Made by a program: the position numbers and the translations under genes. The notes under the pieces were generated by a model. The model was not told the DNA's origin, did no database searches, and worked only from the letters and a program-made list of their open reading frames with translations. From Sulfitobacter alexandrii (GTDB taxonomy: Bacteria > Pseudomonadota > Alphaproteobacteria > Rhodobacterales > Rhodobacteraceae), in contig NZ_CP018080.1 in the NCBI RefSeq assembly GCF_001886735.1, positions 62,001 through 126,000 on the forward strand: a DNA stretch of 64,000 nucleotides, in the 5' to 3' direction. Shown one piece after another: positions 40,393 to 49,543 of the stretch. Position 1 is the first letter of the stretch, and each line of letters opens with the position of its first letter.

Positions 40393-41657
40393 CCACCGCC
40401 CCCCTCATGAGCGAGAGCCGTGTCAGTTTCATCGGCGCCCTTCTGGTCGCCATCGGGCCGATTTCGATGGCGCTCTACACCCCGGCGATGACCGACCTCG
40501 TGACGGCGTTCGGTTCCACGGAATCCGTCATCAAGCTGACCCTGACCCTGTATTTCGGCGGTTTCGCCTGCGCGCAGCTCATCGCCGGCCCGCTTTCCGA
40601 CGCGCTGGGGCGTCGGCCCGTCACGATCGGGTTCCTGTCGCTCTACTGCGCGGCCAGTATCCTCGCCATGCTCGCCCCCACGGTTGAGGTGCTGATCTTT
40701 GCCCGCTTTGCACAGGGCATCGGTGCCTCCGTCGGGGTCGCGATTTCCCGCGCGCTGGTGCGCGACCTGTTCACCGACGAGAAATCCTCGCGGATCATGA
40801 ACCTGATCGGCATCATCCTCGCCCTTGGGCCGGCCCTGTCGCCCACGATCGGCGGGCTGCTCCTGCTGGCCTTCGGCTGGCGCTCGCTCTTCGTGGTCAT
40901 GACCATCATCGGCTTCGGCGCGATCCTCACCGTCTTCATCTTCATGAAGGAGACGGTGACCCGCGACCTGTCCCGGCTTAATCTGGGCGAGCTGGGCCGC
41001 AGCTACCGGATGTTGTTGGGCAACAGGCAATTCCTGACCGCGGCCGCCGTCATCGGCGGCGCCCTCGGCGCGATCTATGCGCAGGCCACCTTCCTTCCGT
41101 TCATCCTGATCGACGCGGTCGGCCTGACACCCCAGCAGTTCGGCGTCGCGATGCTCGCGCAGTCCGGCAGCTTCTTCACCGCGTCGTTGCTGATGCGCTG
41201 GCTGATGAACCGCTACAGTGCGAAACGCCTTGTGCCGGTCGGGCTGGTCCTGATCGCCCTCGGCAGCGTTGGCACCCTGACCCTGATGTTCTGGCCACCC
41301 AGCTTCCTGCACGTGATGGTTCCGGTCGCGATCTACGCTTTCGGAATTGCGTTTGTCATGCCTGACATGTCCACGGCCGCACTCGCCCCCTTCCGGCGCG
41401 AGGCAGGCGCGGCGGCGGCGCTCCTGGGGTTCATCCAGATGGGGTCCGGCCTGCTCGTCGGCACGCTGGGCGCGCTGCTGGGCGATGCGGTCACCGCGAT
41501 GGCCTTGCTCATCCCGCTGATGGGGGCGGGTGCGTGTCTTGCCTATTTCCTGTACAGACGGACGAATATCATCGTACCCCCCCAACCATCTGCGGCGCCG
41601 GGTGCCGCGGGTCCGATGAATCCGAGGGCGACACCTGTGACCGGCCCTCAACGCTAG
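40389..41657 (+). CDS. MFS drug-resistance transporter, Bcr/CflA type
   Basis: A 422-residue, 12-helix proton-driven exporter. The first helices read FIGALLVAIGPISMALYTPAMTDL, matching Bcr/CflA (which have YLPAL or YTPAM after helix 1). The MFS loop motif GPLSDALGRRPV lies between helices 2 and 3. The C-terminal 25 residues are Pro/Ala-rich and cytoplasmic. The ATG at 40389 overlaps the marR stop. Toxic compound export under MarR control is the probable role. The substrate is not deducible. Confidence 0.93.
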   Translation: MTTAPLMSESRVSFIGALLVAIGPISMALYTPAMTDLVTAFGSTESVIKLTLTLYFGGFACAQLIAGPLSDALGRRPVTIGFLSLYCAASILAMLAPTVEVLIFARFAQGIGASVGVAISRALVRDLFTDEKSSRIMNLIGIILALGPALSPTIGGLLLLAFGWRSLFVVMTIIGFGAILTVFIFMKETVTRDLSRLNLGELGRSYRMLLGNRQFLTAAAVIGGALGAIYAQATFLPFILIDAVGLTPQQFGVAMLAQSGSFFTASLLMRWLMNRYSAKRLVPVGLVLIALGSVGTLTLMFWPPSFLHVMVPVAIYAFGIAFVMPDMSTAALAPFRREAGAAAALLGFIQMGSGLLVGTLGALLGDAVTAMALLIPLMGAGACLAYFLYRRTNIIVPPQPSAAPGAAGPMNPRATPVTGPQR

Positions 41658-41741
41658 GCCCGGCACCTGCCTTGCCGCATTGCGGCGACGGCTTAATTAC
41701 ATCATAAGACATAAGACACCCCGCCAGACAGGATCCAGACC

Positions 41742-42953
41742 ATGTTCATGCCCCTCCCTTTGCGGCTGCGAAACCTGCTGTTGCTGATGCTGACCTGCTG
41801 GGCATTGCCGCTTACGGCGCAGCAGCAGGGCGGGCCGCCGCCCGCCGTGACCGTGCAGACGGTCCAGCCGCAGAACCTGACATTGACCACCACGCTGCCG
41901 GGGCGTGTCGTCGCTTCGGCCATGGCCGAGGTGCGCCCCCAGGTCGCGGGCATCGTCACCGACCGTCTGTTCCAGGAAGGTGGCCGGGTGGAGGCGGGCG
42001 ACGTGCTCTATACCATCGATCCAGCCAGCTACGAGGCCGCGGTGGCCCAGGCCGAAGCGGCGGTGGCCCAGGCCCAGGCACAACTGAACGCGGCCCAGAA
42101 GGAAGAGGTCCGGCAGCAGGAACTGGCCTCGCGCAATGTCTCGAGCACCGCCGCGCTGGATCAGGCTGTCGCCGCGCGGGACACGGCGGCGGCGGGTCTG
42201 CAGGCGGCGCGCGCCCAGCTCAACGCGGCACAGATCGAACTCGACCGCACCAGCATCCGCGCGCGCCTGTCGGGCGAAATCGGGCGCTCCCTGACGAGCC
42301 AGGGTGCGCTGGTAACGGCAAGCCAGGCCAACCCCCTGGCGGTGATCCGCAACATCGACACCGTCTACGTGGACGTCACGCAATCCGCCGCCGAGATCAT
42401 CGAGTGGCGGCGCGGCAACGCGGGCGAACGCATGGGCGACGACATGCCCGAGGTCAGCCTCACACTGGCGGACGGCAGCGTCTATGACCAGAAGGGTCGG
42501 CTGACGGCGGCGGAGCCCGACGTGAACGAACAGACCGGCGTGGTGGTTCTGCGGATGACCTTCGACAATCCCGACAAACTGCTGCTGCCCGGCATGTACG
42601 TTCAGGTGGAGATGCCGACGCGCGTTGCCGAGGGCGTTTTCCTCGTCCCGCAGGAAGCGGTGACCCGCAACCGCCGTGGCCAGCCCGTCGCCATGGTGGT
42701 AGGGCCCGAAAACGTGGTCGAAGCGCGCCAGCTCACCGTTCTGCAGGACAGGGGCAACGATTGGGTCGTGGGTGATGGCCTGGCAGCCGGGGACCGGATC
42801 GTCGTTGCGGGCCTCCAGCGTGCAAGCCCCGGCGCGACGGTCACGCCGGACGAACCCGGCGCCGATGCCGCGGCGGGGCAGGAGACCCCCGCCGAGCAGC
42901 CGGCATCCGAGGCGCCGGAACCGGCCGATCCCGCCCCCGCAGCCTCCGAATAA
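41742..42953 (+). CDS. RND efflux periplasmic adaptor (AcrA/MexA type)
   Basis: A 403-residue membrane fusion protein. A signal sequence covers residues 1-27 (LLLLMLTCWALPLTAQQQ) without a clear lipobox. The lipoyl half-motif PGRVVASAMAEVRPQVAGIV is followed by an alpha-helical hairpin rich in Ala/Gln (about 95-165) and the second lipoyl half LSGEIGRSLTSQGALV. Beta-barrel and membrane-proximal domains follow, with an acidic Pro/Ala tail. It links the inner-membrane pump encoded 18 nt later to an outer-membrane channel; no tolC-like gene is in the window. Two tandem CATAAGA repeats lie at 41704-41717 upstream. Confidence 0.95.
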   Translation: MFMPLPLRLRNLLLLMLTCWALPLTAQQQGGPPPAVTVQTVQPQNLTLTTTLPGRVVASAMAEVRPQVAGIVTDRLFQEGGRVEAGDVLYTIDPASYEAAVAQAEAAVAQAQAQLNAAQKEEVRQQELASRNVSSTAALDQAVAARDTAAAGLQAARAQLNAAQIELDRTSIRARLSGEIGRSLTSQGALVTASQANPLAVIRNIDTVYVDVTQSAAEIIEWRRGNAGERMGDDMPEVSLTLADGSVYDQKGRLTAAEPDVNEQTGVVVLRMTFDNPDKLLLPGMYVQVEMPTRVAEGVFLVPQEAVTRNRRGQPVAMVVGPENVVEARQLTVLQDRGNDWVVGDGLAAGDRIVVAGLQRASPGATVTPDEPGADAAAGQETPAEQPASEAPEPADPAPAASE

Positions 42954-42971
42954 GCAGGAACCGGTACGCGC

Positions 42972-45900
42972 ATGGCACGCTTTTTCATCGACAGGCCGAT
43001 CTTTGCATGGGTCATCGCCATCTTCATCATGGGTGTCGGCGTGCTGTCGATCCTCACGCTGCCGGTCGCACAGTATCCCCAGATCGCGCCGCCCACCGTT
43101 TCGGTGAACGCGGTCTATCCCGGCGCCTCTGCCGAAACCGTCGCGAACACCGTGACGCAGGTGATCGAACAGCAGATGACGGGCCTCGACGGGATGCGCT
43201 ACATCTCTTCCAGTTCGACGTCTTCGGGCACGTCGACCGTGACGCTGACCTTCGAGACCGGAACCGACCCCGACATCGCGCAGGTGCAGGTTCAGAACAA
43301 GCTGTCGCAGGCCACGGCCCTGCTGCCCGAAGTGGTCCAGCGGCAGGGCGTGACGGTGCGGAAGTCGTCCTCGGGCTTCCTGATGGTGATCTCCCTGATC
43401 TCGGAAGACGGTTCGCTGGACGAAACCGATTTGGGCGACTACCTGGCGACCAACCTCGTGAACGAGCTCAGCCGCGTGGAGGGCGTGGGAAGCGTACAGG
43501 TCTTCGGCGCGCAATACGCCATGCGCATCTGGCTCGACCCGGCAAAGCTCGCCGCTTTCGAACTGACCCCGGCGGACGTCGTGGCGGCTGTCGCCGCAGA
43601 GAACGCGCAGATTTCGGCCGGCGCCTTCGGGTCGCTTCCCGCGGTGGAGGGTCAGCAGCTCAACGCGACCATCACGGCCCAGTCGTTGTTGCGGACACCG
43701 GAGGATTTCCGGCAGATCGTGCTGCGGGCCGAAACCGATGGCGGCCTTGTGCTGGTGAATGACGTCGCCCGCGTGGAGATCGGCGCGGAAAGCTACGCCA
43801 CCATCTCACGCTACAACCGCAACCCGTCGACCGGCATGGCGATCAGCCTTGCCCCCGGCGCGAACGCGCTGGACACGGCCAACGCGGTAGAGCAGCGGAT
43901 GGAGGAACTGGCCCAGTTCTTTCCCGAAGGCGTGGATTACGTCGTGCCGTTCGATACGACGCCTTTCGTGACCATCTCGATCGAGGAAGTGATCAAGACA
44001 CTGGTCGAGGCGATCGTGCTGGTGTTCCTTGTGATGTACCTTTTCCTTCAGAACTTCCGTGCCACGCTGATCCCCACGTTCGCGGTGCCGGTCGTGCTTC
44101 TGGGGACGTTCGGGGTGATGGCGCTGCTGGGCTTCTCGATCAATACCCTGACCATGCTGGCCATGGTGCTGGCCATCGGCCTGCTGGTGGACGACGCCAT
44201 CGTCGTGGTCGAGAACGTCGAACGCATCATGGAGCAGGAAGGCCTGAGCCCGGTGGAGGCGACGCGCAAGTCGATGGACCAGATCACCGGGGCTCTAGTG
44301 GGCATCGCGGTGGTACTCTCGGCCGTTTTCGTGCCGGTGGCCTTCTTTCCCGGTTCGACGGGTGTGATCTACAAGCAGTTCGCGGTCACCATCATCTCGG
44401 CGATGACCCTTTCGGTGGTGGTGGCGCTGACGCTCACGCCCGCGCTCTGCGCCACCATGCTCAAGCCGAACGGCCACGGGAAGAAACGGGGCCCCTTCGC
44501 CTGGTTCAACACGGGCTTCGACGGGTTGCGCGGCGGATATACCCGGCTGGTCGGCGGCATCGTGCGCCATCCCTTCCTCAGCGGGATCGTCTACCTCGCG
44601 ATCATCGCCGCCATGGGCGCGCTGTTCCTGCGGACCCCGCAGGGTTTCCTGCCCGACGAAGACCAGGGCATCCTGTTCACGCTGGTGCAGGGGCCCACAG
44701 GCTCCACGGCCGACCGGACCCTCGACGTCATCAAGCAGGTCGAGGATTACTACCTCACCCAGGAGACCGAAGTCGTGGACTCCGTCTTTGGTGTCGTCGG
44801 CTTCAGTTTCGGCGGGCAGGGGCAGAACCAGGGTATCGTCTTCGTCCGGCTGAAGGACTGGGAAGAACGCAAGGAACCGCAGCTCAGCGCTCAGGCGTTG
44901 GCGGGGCGGGCCTTTGGCGCCTTCAGCCAGATCCGGGGCGCGATGGTCTTTCCCGTGGTGCCTCCGTCGGTGATCGAACTCGGCAACGTGTCGGGTTTCG
45001 ATCTCTACCTGCAGGCACGCGGCGGGCAGACGCACGAACAGCTTCTGGATGCGCGCAACCAGCTGCTTGGGATGGCGGCGCAAAGTCCGCTGATCGCGTC
45101 GCTCCGGCCCAATGGCCTGGAGGACGCGGCGCAGTTCAACCTCGATATCGATTGGCGCCGGGCCGGCGCGATGGGGGTTTCGGCCACCGACGTGGGCAAC
45201 CTGCTGACGATTGCCTGGGCGGGGCGCTACGTGAACGATTTCATCGACGAGGGGCGGATCAAGCGTGTCTACGTGCAGGGCGAGGCCGACGCGCGGTCCG
45301 GTCCATCGGACCTCAAGAAATGGCGCGTGCGCAATTCCAGCGGCGGGCTCGTCCCGTTCTCCAACTTTGCGGATGCCAGCTGGACCTACGGGCCACAGGG
45401 GGTGAACCGCTACAACGGCGTGCCGTCGATGCAGTTGCAGGGGACTCCCGCCCCCGGCACCAGCACGGGCGAGGGTCTGGCGGAACTGGAAAGGCTGGCG
45501 TCGCAACTCCCGCCGGGTTTCGCTATCGCACCCACCGGGCTGTCGCTGGAGGAACAGGAATCCGGCAACCAGGCACCGCTTCTCTATGCCTTGTCCCTTG
45601 CCGCGATCTTCCTCGCGCTCGCGGCGCTTTATGAAAGCTGGTCCATTCCCTTTGCCGTGATGCTGGCGATGCCCATCGGCGTGCTGGGCGCGCTGACGGG
45701 GGCCTGGCTCGGCGGTTTCGAGAACGGGGTGTTCTTCCAGGTCGGTCTGCTGACGGTGATCGGTCTGACCGGCAAGAACGCGATCCTGATCGTGGAATTC
45801 GCCCGCGACCTGCGTGACCAGGGCGAAAGCATCATCGACGCGGCGCTGGATGCGGCCAGGCAGCGTTTCCGCCCGATCGTCATGACGTCGATGGCCTTTT

Positions 45901-46073
45901 CGCTGGGCGTGCTGCCGCTGGTGCTCAGCAGCGGCGCAGGTTCGGGCGGGCGCACCGCCATCGGCAGCGGCGTGCTGTCCGGCACCATCGCGGCAACGGT
46001 CTTTGGCGTGCTGTTCGTGCCGTTCTTCTTCGTGATGATCGCGCGCCTGACCCGCCGCCGCAGGAACGCCTGA
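42972..46073 (+). CDS. RND efflux pump inner-membrane subunit (AcrB/MexB, HAE1 type)
   Basis: A 1033-residue proton antiporter with 12 membrane helices and two large periplasmic loops. The start MARFFIDRPIFAWVIAIFIM is the standard HAE1 N-terminus. The proton-relay acids are present in GLLVDDAIVVVENVER (adjacent Asp pair, helix 4), and the helix-10 lysine is in LTGKNAILIVEFA. It therefore looks fully functional, unlike the second RND protein in this window. It is downstream of the MarR/MFS genes on the same strand, and its adaptor gene lies 18 nt upstream. It probably exports hydrophobic toxic compounds, possibly aromatics. Confidence 0.96.
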   Translation: MARFFIDRPIFAWVIAIFIMGVGVLSILTLPVAQYPQIAPPTVSVNAVYPGASAETVANTVTQVIEQQMTGLDGMRYISSSSTSSGTSTVTLTFETGTDPDIAQVQVQNKLSQATALLPEVVQRQGVTVRKSSSGFLMVISLISEDGSLDETDLGDYLATNLVNELSRVEGVGSVQVFGAQYAMRIWLDPAKLAAFELTPADVVAAVAAENAQISAGAFGSLPAVEGQQLNATITAQSLLRTPEDFRQIVLRAETDGGLVLVNDVARVEIGAESYATISRYNRNPSTGMAISLAPGANALDTANAVEQRMEELAQFFPEGVDYVVPFDTTPFVTISIEEVIKTLVEAIVLVFLVMYLFLQNFRATLIPTFAVPVVLLGTFGVMALLGFSINTLTMLAMVLAIGLLVDDAIVVVENVERIMEQEGLSPVEATRKSMDQITGALVGIAVVLSAVFVPVAFFPGSTGVIYKQFAVTIISAMTLSVVVALTLTPALCATMLKPNGHGKKRGPFAWFNTGFDGLRGGYTRLVGGIVRHPFLSGIVYLAIIAAMGALFLRTPQGFLPDEDQGILFTLVQGPTGSTADRTLDVIKQVEDYYLTQETEVVDSVFGVVGFSFGGQGQNQGIVFVRLKDWEERKEPQLSAQALAGRAFGAFSQIRGAMVFPVVPPSVIELGNVSGFDLYLQARGGQTHEQLLDARNQLLGMAAQSPLIASLRPNGLEDAAQFNLDIDWRRAGAMGVSATDVGNLLTIAWAGRYVNDFIDEGRIKRVYVQGEADARSGPSDLKKWRVRNSSGGLVPFSNFADASWTYGPQGVNRYNGVPSMQLQGTPAPGTSTGEGLAELERLASQLPPGFAIAPTGLSLEEQESGNQAPLLYALSLAAIFLALAALYESWSIPFAVMLAMPIGVLGALTGAWLGGFENGVFFQVGLLTVIGLTGKNAILIVEFARDLRDQGESIIDAALDAARQRFRPIVMTSMAFSLGVLPLVLSSGAGSGGRTAIGSGVLSGTIAATVFGVLFVPFFFVMIARLTRRRRNA

Positions 46074-46076
46074 ATG

Positions 46077-46098
46077 CCCCAGCCCGGGCGGGCCGGGG
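46077..46098. terminator. GC hairpin between convergent RND and ACC deaminase genes
   Basis: CCCC-A-GCCC (46077-46085) pairs with GGGC-C-GGGG (46090-46098), one mismatch, GGGC loop. It fills the 32-nt gap between two convergent stops. No T-run follows on either strand, so it is at best a weak bidirectional terminator or end-protecting structure. Confidence 0.35.
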
Positions 46099-46105
46099 AC
46101 AGGCA

Positions 46106-47125
46106 TCAGCCTTCCTTGTAGTAATAGCTGTAACCGTTCAGTGCGGGCGCACCGCCCAGATGCGCATAAAGCACGCGCGAGCCCTCCGGGAAGAAGCCAT
46201 TGCGTGTGAGATCGATCAGCCCCTGCATCGACTTGCCCTCGTACACCGGGTCGGTCATCATCGCCTCCGTCCGGGCGGCAAGGCGGATCGCCTCGTTTGT
46301 CTCTTCGGACGGAACACCATAGGCAGGGTAGGCATAGTCGGCATTGATCACGACGTCCTCTTCGGTGATCTCCTGGCCGAGGTCGACCAGCTCCGCGGCG
46401 TTCCGGGCGATTTCCGTCACCTGGGCCCGGGTCTGCGCCACCGTGCCGGAAGCGTCGATGCCGATCACCCTGTCCGCGCGGCCCTGCGCCTTGAACCCGA
46501 CGATCATTCCCGCCTGTGTCGACCCGGTGACGACGCAGACCACGATGTATTCGAAGGCGAAGCCCAGTTCCTTCTCCTGCTCCGCCACCTCCTCGGCGAA
46601 GCCGATGTATCCGAGCGCGCCGTACTTGTGCACCGAAGCGCCGGCGGGGATGCCGTAGGGTTTGCCGCCGGCGTCGCGGACCGACTGCATGGCGTTTTCC
46701 CAGCTTTCGCGAATGCCGATGTCGAACCCGTCGTCGACCAGCCGCGACTCCGCCCCCATCAGCCGGGTCATCAGGATGTTGCCCACGCGGTCATAGACGG
46801 CATCGAAATGCGGCACCCACTTTTCCTGCACCACCACGCATTTCATCCCGATCTTGGCGGCGGTCGCGGCGACCATGCGGGTATGGTTCGACTGGACACC
46901 GCCGATGGACACCAGCGTATCCGCGCCCGACGCCAGCGCATCGGGCACAATGTATTCCAGCTTGCGCAGCTTGTTGCCGCCCATGGCAAGGCCTGAGTTG
47001 CAGTCGTCCCGCTTGGCGTAGATTTCGACCTTGCCGCCAAGCGCTTCGGTCAGTCGCGGCAAATGTTCGATCGGCGTCTTGCCGTACGTCAGGGGGTAGC
47101 GTTCGAATTTTTCCAGAAGGGACAT
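46106..47125 (-). CDS. acdS: 1-aminocyclopropane-1-carboxylate deaminase
   Basis: A 339-residue PLP enzyme that splits ACC, the plant ethylene precursor, into 2-oxobutyrate and ammonia. The PLP lysine is Lys52 ([16 protein letters not shown]) and the substrate serine is Ser79 ([10 protein letters not shown]). The residues that separate true ACC deaminases from D-cysteine desulfhydrases are present: Tyr295 and Glu296 (DPVYEGKSM) and Leu323 (AHLGGAPA). The opening [30 protein letters not shown] also matches AcdS. Three ATG codons lie in tandem; the third (47125) is 6 nt from GGAG and matches known N-termini. An Lrp-type gene is divergent, as in many acdS loci. Confidence 0.95.
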   Translation of the reverse strand: MSLLEKFERYPLTYGKTPIEHLPRLTEALGGKVEIYAKRDDCNSGLAMGGNKLRKLEYIVPDALASGADTLVSIGGVQSNHTRMVAATAAKIGMKCVVVQEKWVPHFDAVYDRVGNILMTRLMGAESRLVDDGFDIGIRESWENAMQSVRDAGGKPYGIPAGASVHKYGALGYIGFAEEVAEQEKELGFAFEYIVVCVVTGSTQAGMIVGFKAQGRADRVIGIDASGTVAQTRAQVTEIARNAAELVDLGQEITEEDVVINADYAYPAYGVPSEETNEAIRLAARTEAMMTDPVYEGKSMQGLIDLTRNGFFPEGSRVLYAHLGGAPALNGYSYYYKEG

Positions 47126-47318
47126 CATCATCTCCAGTTTGACTGGCGCCAAGGTAAAAGGACCGTCCTGAAATGTCGTCTCTAACTGGCCGGGGCGTTT
47201 TTGCTTCTCATCGCCTGAAGGCCGCGAATCTGGTGCCTGATATTGTTTGATGACAGAAATCTGAACTATCCTTTCATCGTCCCAAACCGGGAATCAGCCT
47301 GAACCGGAGCCCGCATCC

Positions 47319-47795
47319 ATGAAACAACCCCCGCAAGAGCCGCTTGGCCGGTCCGAACTCAACCTGCTGCGCCTGCTGCACAAGGATGCGCGGCAGACCA
47401 ACGCCGAACTTGCGCAGCGCATCAACGTCAGCCCGGCGACCTGCCACCGGCGGACACAGCGGTTGTTCGAGGAAGGCTACATCACCGGGGTGCGCGCCAT
47501 GGTCGATCCGCAAAAGGTCGGCCTGGGCGCGCTCGTGATGGTCGGGATCGTGCTGGACAGGTCCACGCCTGAAAGCTTTGCCGCCTTCGAAGAGGCGATC
47601 GCGGACGAGGACGCGATCCTCGACTGCGACCTCGTGGCGGGCGATTTCGACTACCTCCTGCGGATCCGCGTGTCGGACATGAGCGACTTCAACCGCCTGC
47701 ACACCAGCAAGCTGATCGCGCTGCCCGGCGTTCGGCAGGCGCGGACCTTCTTTGTCATAAAGGAGGTCAAGAGCAACGCCCCCCTGAAATTCTGA
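47319..47795 (+). CDS. Lrp/AsnC-family regulator divergent from acdS (AcdR-like)
   Basis: A 158-residue Lrp-type regulator. The N-terminal helix-turn-helix is LLRLLHKDARQTNAELAQRINVSPATCHRRTQRLFEEGYITG. The C-terminal RAM ligand domain includes ILDCDLVAGDFDYLLRIRVSDM. Genes of this type divergent from acdS are called acdR and activate acdS when ACC is present. The 193-nt shared promoter region is AT-richer than its surroundings (TGATATTGTTTGATGACAG) and should hold Lrp boxes. It could also act on the downstream gamma-glutamyltransferase gene. Confidence 0.92.
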   Translation: MKQPPQEPLGRSELNLLRLLHKDARQTNAELAQRINVSPATCHRRTQRLFEEGYITGVRAMVDPQKVGLGALVMVGIVLDRSTPESFAAFEEAIADEDAILDCDLVAGDFDYLLRIRVSDMSDFNRLHTSKLIALPGVRQARTFFVIKEVKSNAPLKF

Positions 47796-47824
47796 GCCGG
47801 CCATCGCTGCCCGCGCCGCAACTT

Positions 47825-47855
47825 GGGGGTTGATGATCCCCCGACGCGGGGGGAT
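47825..47855 (+). other. Alternative hairpins in the leader of the gamma-glutamyltransferase gene
   Basis: ATCCCCC (47836-47842) can pair with GGGGGAT (47849-47855) around a 6-nt loop. The same C-run can instead pair with the upstream GGGGG (47825-47829). The two folds are mutually exclusive. The element lies 30 nt after the Lrp-type stop and 40 nt before a short leader reading frame. A regulatory switch is speculative. Confidence 0.35.
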
Positions 47856-47894
47856 GCTGCGCCGAACCTGTCACGCATCGAAGGGCCGATACAG

Positions 47895-47954
47895 ATGACC
47901 GAAACCAATCCCGCCACCCGCCTCCCCGGCACGCCGGCCAAGGCCGGGGCATGA
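47895..47954 (+). CDS. Possible 19-residue leader peptide overlapping the transferase start
   Basis: A short frame encodes MTETNPATRLPGTPAKAGA. AGGG lies about 9 nt before its ATG, and its TGA overlaps the ATG of the gamma-glutamyltransferase gene (ATGA). Such an arrangement can couple translation of the main gene to a leader. It could also be chance in GC-rich DNA; no homologous peptide is known to me. Confidence 0.3.
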   Translation: MTETNPATRLPGTPAKAGA

Positions 47955-49543
47955 GCGGCTCTTTCTCGCGCAGCCAGCAAACGCGCAAGCCGGGCATCAC
48001 GGCCACCACCTCCGGGGTCGTAGCCGCGCAGCACGTCGTCGCCGCCGAAGTCGGCGCGGATGTGCTGGCCGCAGGAGGGGATGCCGTGGATGCCGCCGTG
48101 GCCGTGAGTTTCGCCATCGGTGTCGTCGAACCCTGGATGTCGGGCCCTGCCGGCGGCGGGGCGATGATGCTGTGGCGCGCGGACGAAGGCCGTGCCCATG
48201 CGCTGAACTACGGCATGCGATCTTCGGCGGCCTTGGACCTCGACCGCTATCCGCTTTCGGGCGAGGGCAAGGCGTCGGACCTCTTTCCGTGGGAGAAGGT
48301 ACTGGAAGACCGGAACGTCACCGGCGCCACCTCGGTCGCCGTTCCCGGCACCGTGGCCGGGATTTCTTCCGCCCATACCCGCTTTGGCCGGATGGCCTGG
48401 GCCGAGCTTCTTGCGCCCGCCGTCGATCTGGCGCGCAAGGGTCTGCACGTGGACTGGTACGCGGCGCTTGTCATCGCGGCCAGCGCCCGCGACCTCGCCC
48501 GCGACCCGGACGCCGCCGCGATGTTCCTGGACGACGGGCAATGGCCCAAGGGGTCCGGCTGGACCGCGCTGGCTGAGCAACGGCTGGACCAGACCCGCAT
48601 GGCCGACACGCTCGAACACCTCGCCCGCGAGGGCGAGACGGCCTTCTATCGGGGCGATATCGGGCAGGCGCTGGTGCGGGACGTCACCGAAAAAGGCGGC
48701 TTTTTGACCATGGAAGACCTGCGTGACTATCGCGTCGCCTGGACGGATTCACTGGCCATTCCGTTCCGTGACGCGACGGTGCACGCCGTGCCCGGCCTTA
48801 CTGCCGGTCCCACGCTCGCGGATGCCCTGACCCGTTGGGAGTCGGATTACGACGCCCGCGACGCCGCCAGTCCTGCGGCGCATGTTGCACGCGCCGATGG
48901 CCTGCGGGCCGCCTACGCGGAACGGCTGGCGCACATGGGCGACCACGAAAGCGCAACCGCACCGGGGTGCACGACGCATTTCTCGATTGTCGACCGCGCG
49001 GGGAACATGGTCGCCATGACCCAGACGCTGCTGTCGATCTTCGGGTCCAAGGTGGTTTCTCCGGGCACGGGGATGCTGCTGAACAACGGGATCATGTGGT
49101 TCGATCCGGAACGCGGCCGGCCCAATTCGATGGCACCGGCCAAGGCCTGCCTGATGAACGTCTGCCCCGTGATCGGGGAAACCGCGCACCGCCGCTTCGC
49201 GCTTGGCGCGTCGGGCGGGCGCAAGATCATGCCGGCGGTGGCGCAGATCAGTGCGCACCTGATCGAACAGGACATGTCGATGCAGGAAGCGATAGAGGCC
49301 CCTCGCCTCGATGCTTCCGGCGGGCCGCAGGTCGTCGCGGATGAACGCCTGGCCGGCCCGGTCACCGAAGCGCTTGCCGCCCGGTTTCCGGTGGCGCAGG
49401 CGCAAAGGCTGCCCTTTCCCTTCGCCTTTGCCTGCCCCGCCGGGGTGATGCGCGAAGGTGCCACCAACTCCGGCACCACCGAAACCATGTCGCCCTGGGG
49501 CGACGGCGTTGCCGAACCCGACGCGGCGCGGAAACGCACATGA
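47951..49543 (+). CDS. Gamma-glutamyltransferase-family protein
   Basis: A 530-residue Ntn-hydrolase of the Ggt family. The self-cleavage site and catalytic Thr are in GCTTHFSIVDRAGNMVAMTQTL, separating a large N-terminal from a small C-terminal subunit. The later motif GASGGRKIMPAVAQI forms the oxyanion/Gly-Gly region. No signal peptide is present, so it is probably cytoplasmic like the YwrD-type group. It acts on gamma-glutamyl compounds or related amides. Its stop overlaps the M20 peptidase start (ATGA). Position beside acdS and its regulator suggests a possible role with gamma-glutamyl-ACC, though cephalosporin-acylase-like activity cannot be excluded. Confidence 0.9.
   Translation: MSGSFSRSQQTRKPGITATTSGVVAAQHVVAAEVGADVLAAGGDAVDAAVAVSFAIGVVEPWMSGPAGGGAMMLWRADEGRAHALNYGMRSSAALDLDRYPLSGEGKASDLFPWEKVLEDRNVTGATSVAVPGTVAGISSAHTRFGRMAWAELLAPAVDLARKGLHVDWYAALVIAASARDLARDPDAAAMFLDDGQWPKGSGWTALAEQRLDQTRMADTLEHLAREGETAFYRGDIGQALVRDVTEKGGFLTMEDLRDYRVAWTDSLAIPFRDATVHAVPGLTAGPTLADALTRWESDYDARDAASPAAHVARADGLRAAYAERLAHMGDHESATAPGCTTHFSIVDRAGNMVAMTQTLLSIFGSKVVSPGTGMLLNNGIMWFDPERGRPNSMAPAKACLMNVCPVIGETAHRRFALGASGGRKIMPAVAQISAHLIEQDMSMQEAIEAPRLDASGGPQVVADERLAGPVTEALAARFPVAQAQRLPFPFAFACPAGVMREGATNSGTTETMSPWGDGVAEPDAARKRT

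Noticed and set aside
44295..46106. 603-codon minus-strand frame opposite the RND pump gene
   Set aside because: It is the antisense of conserved AcrB-type coding sequence, with low-complexity composition and no ribosome site.
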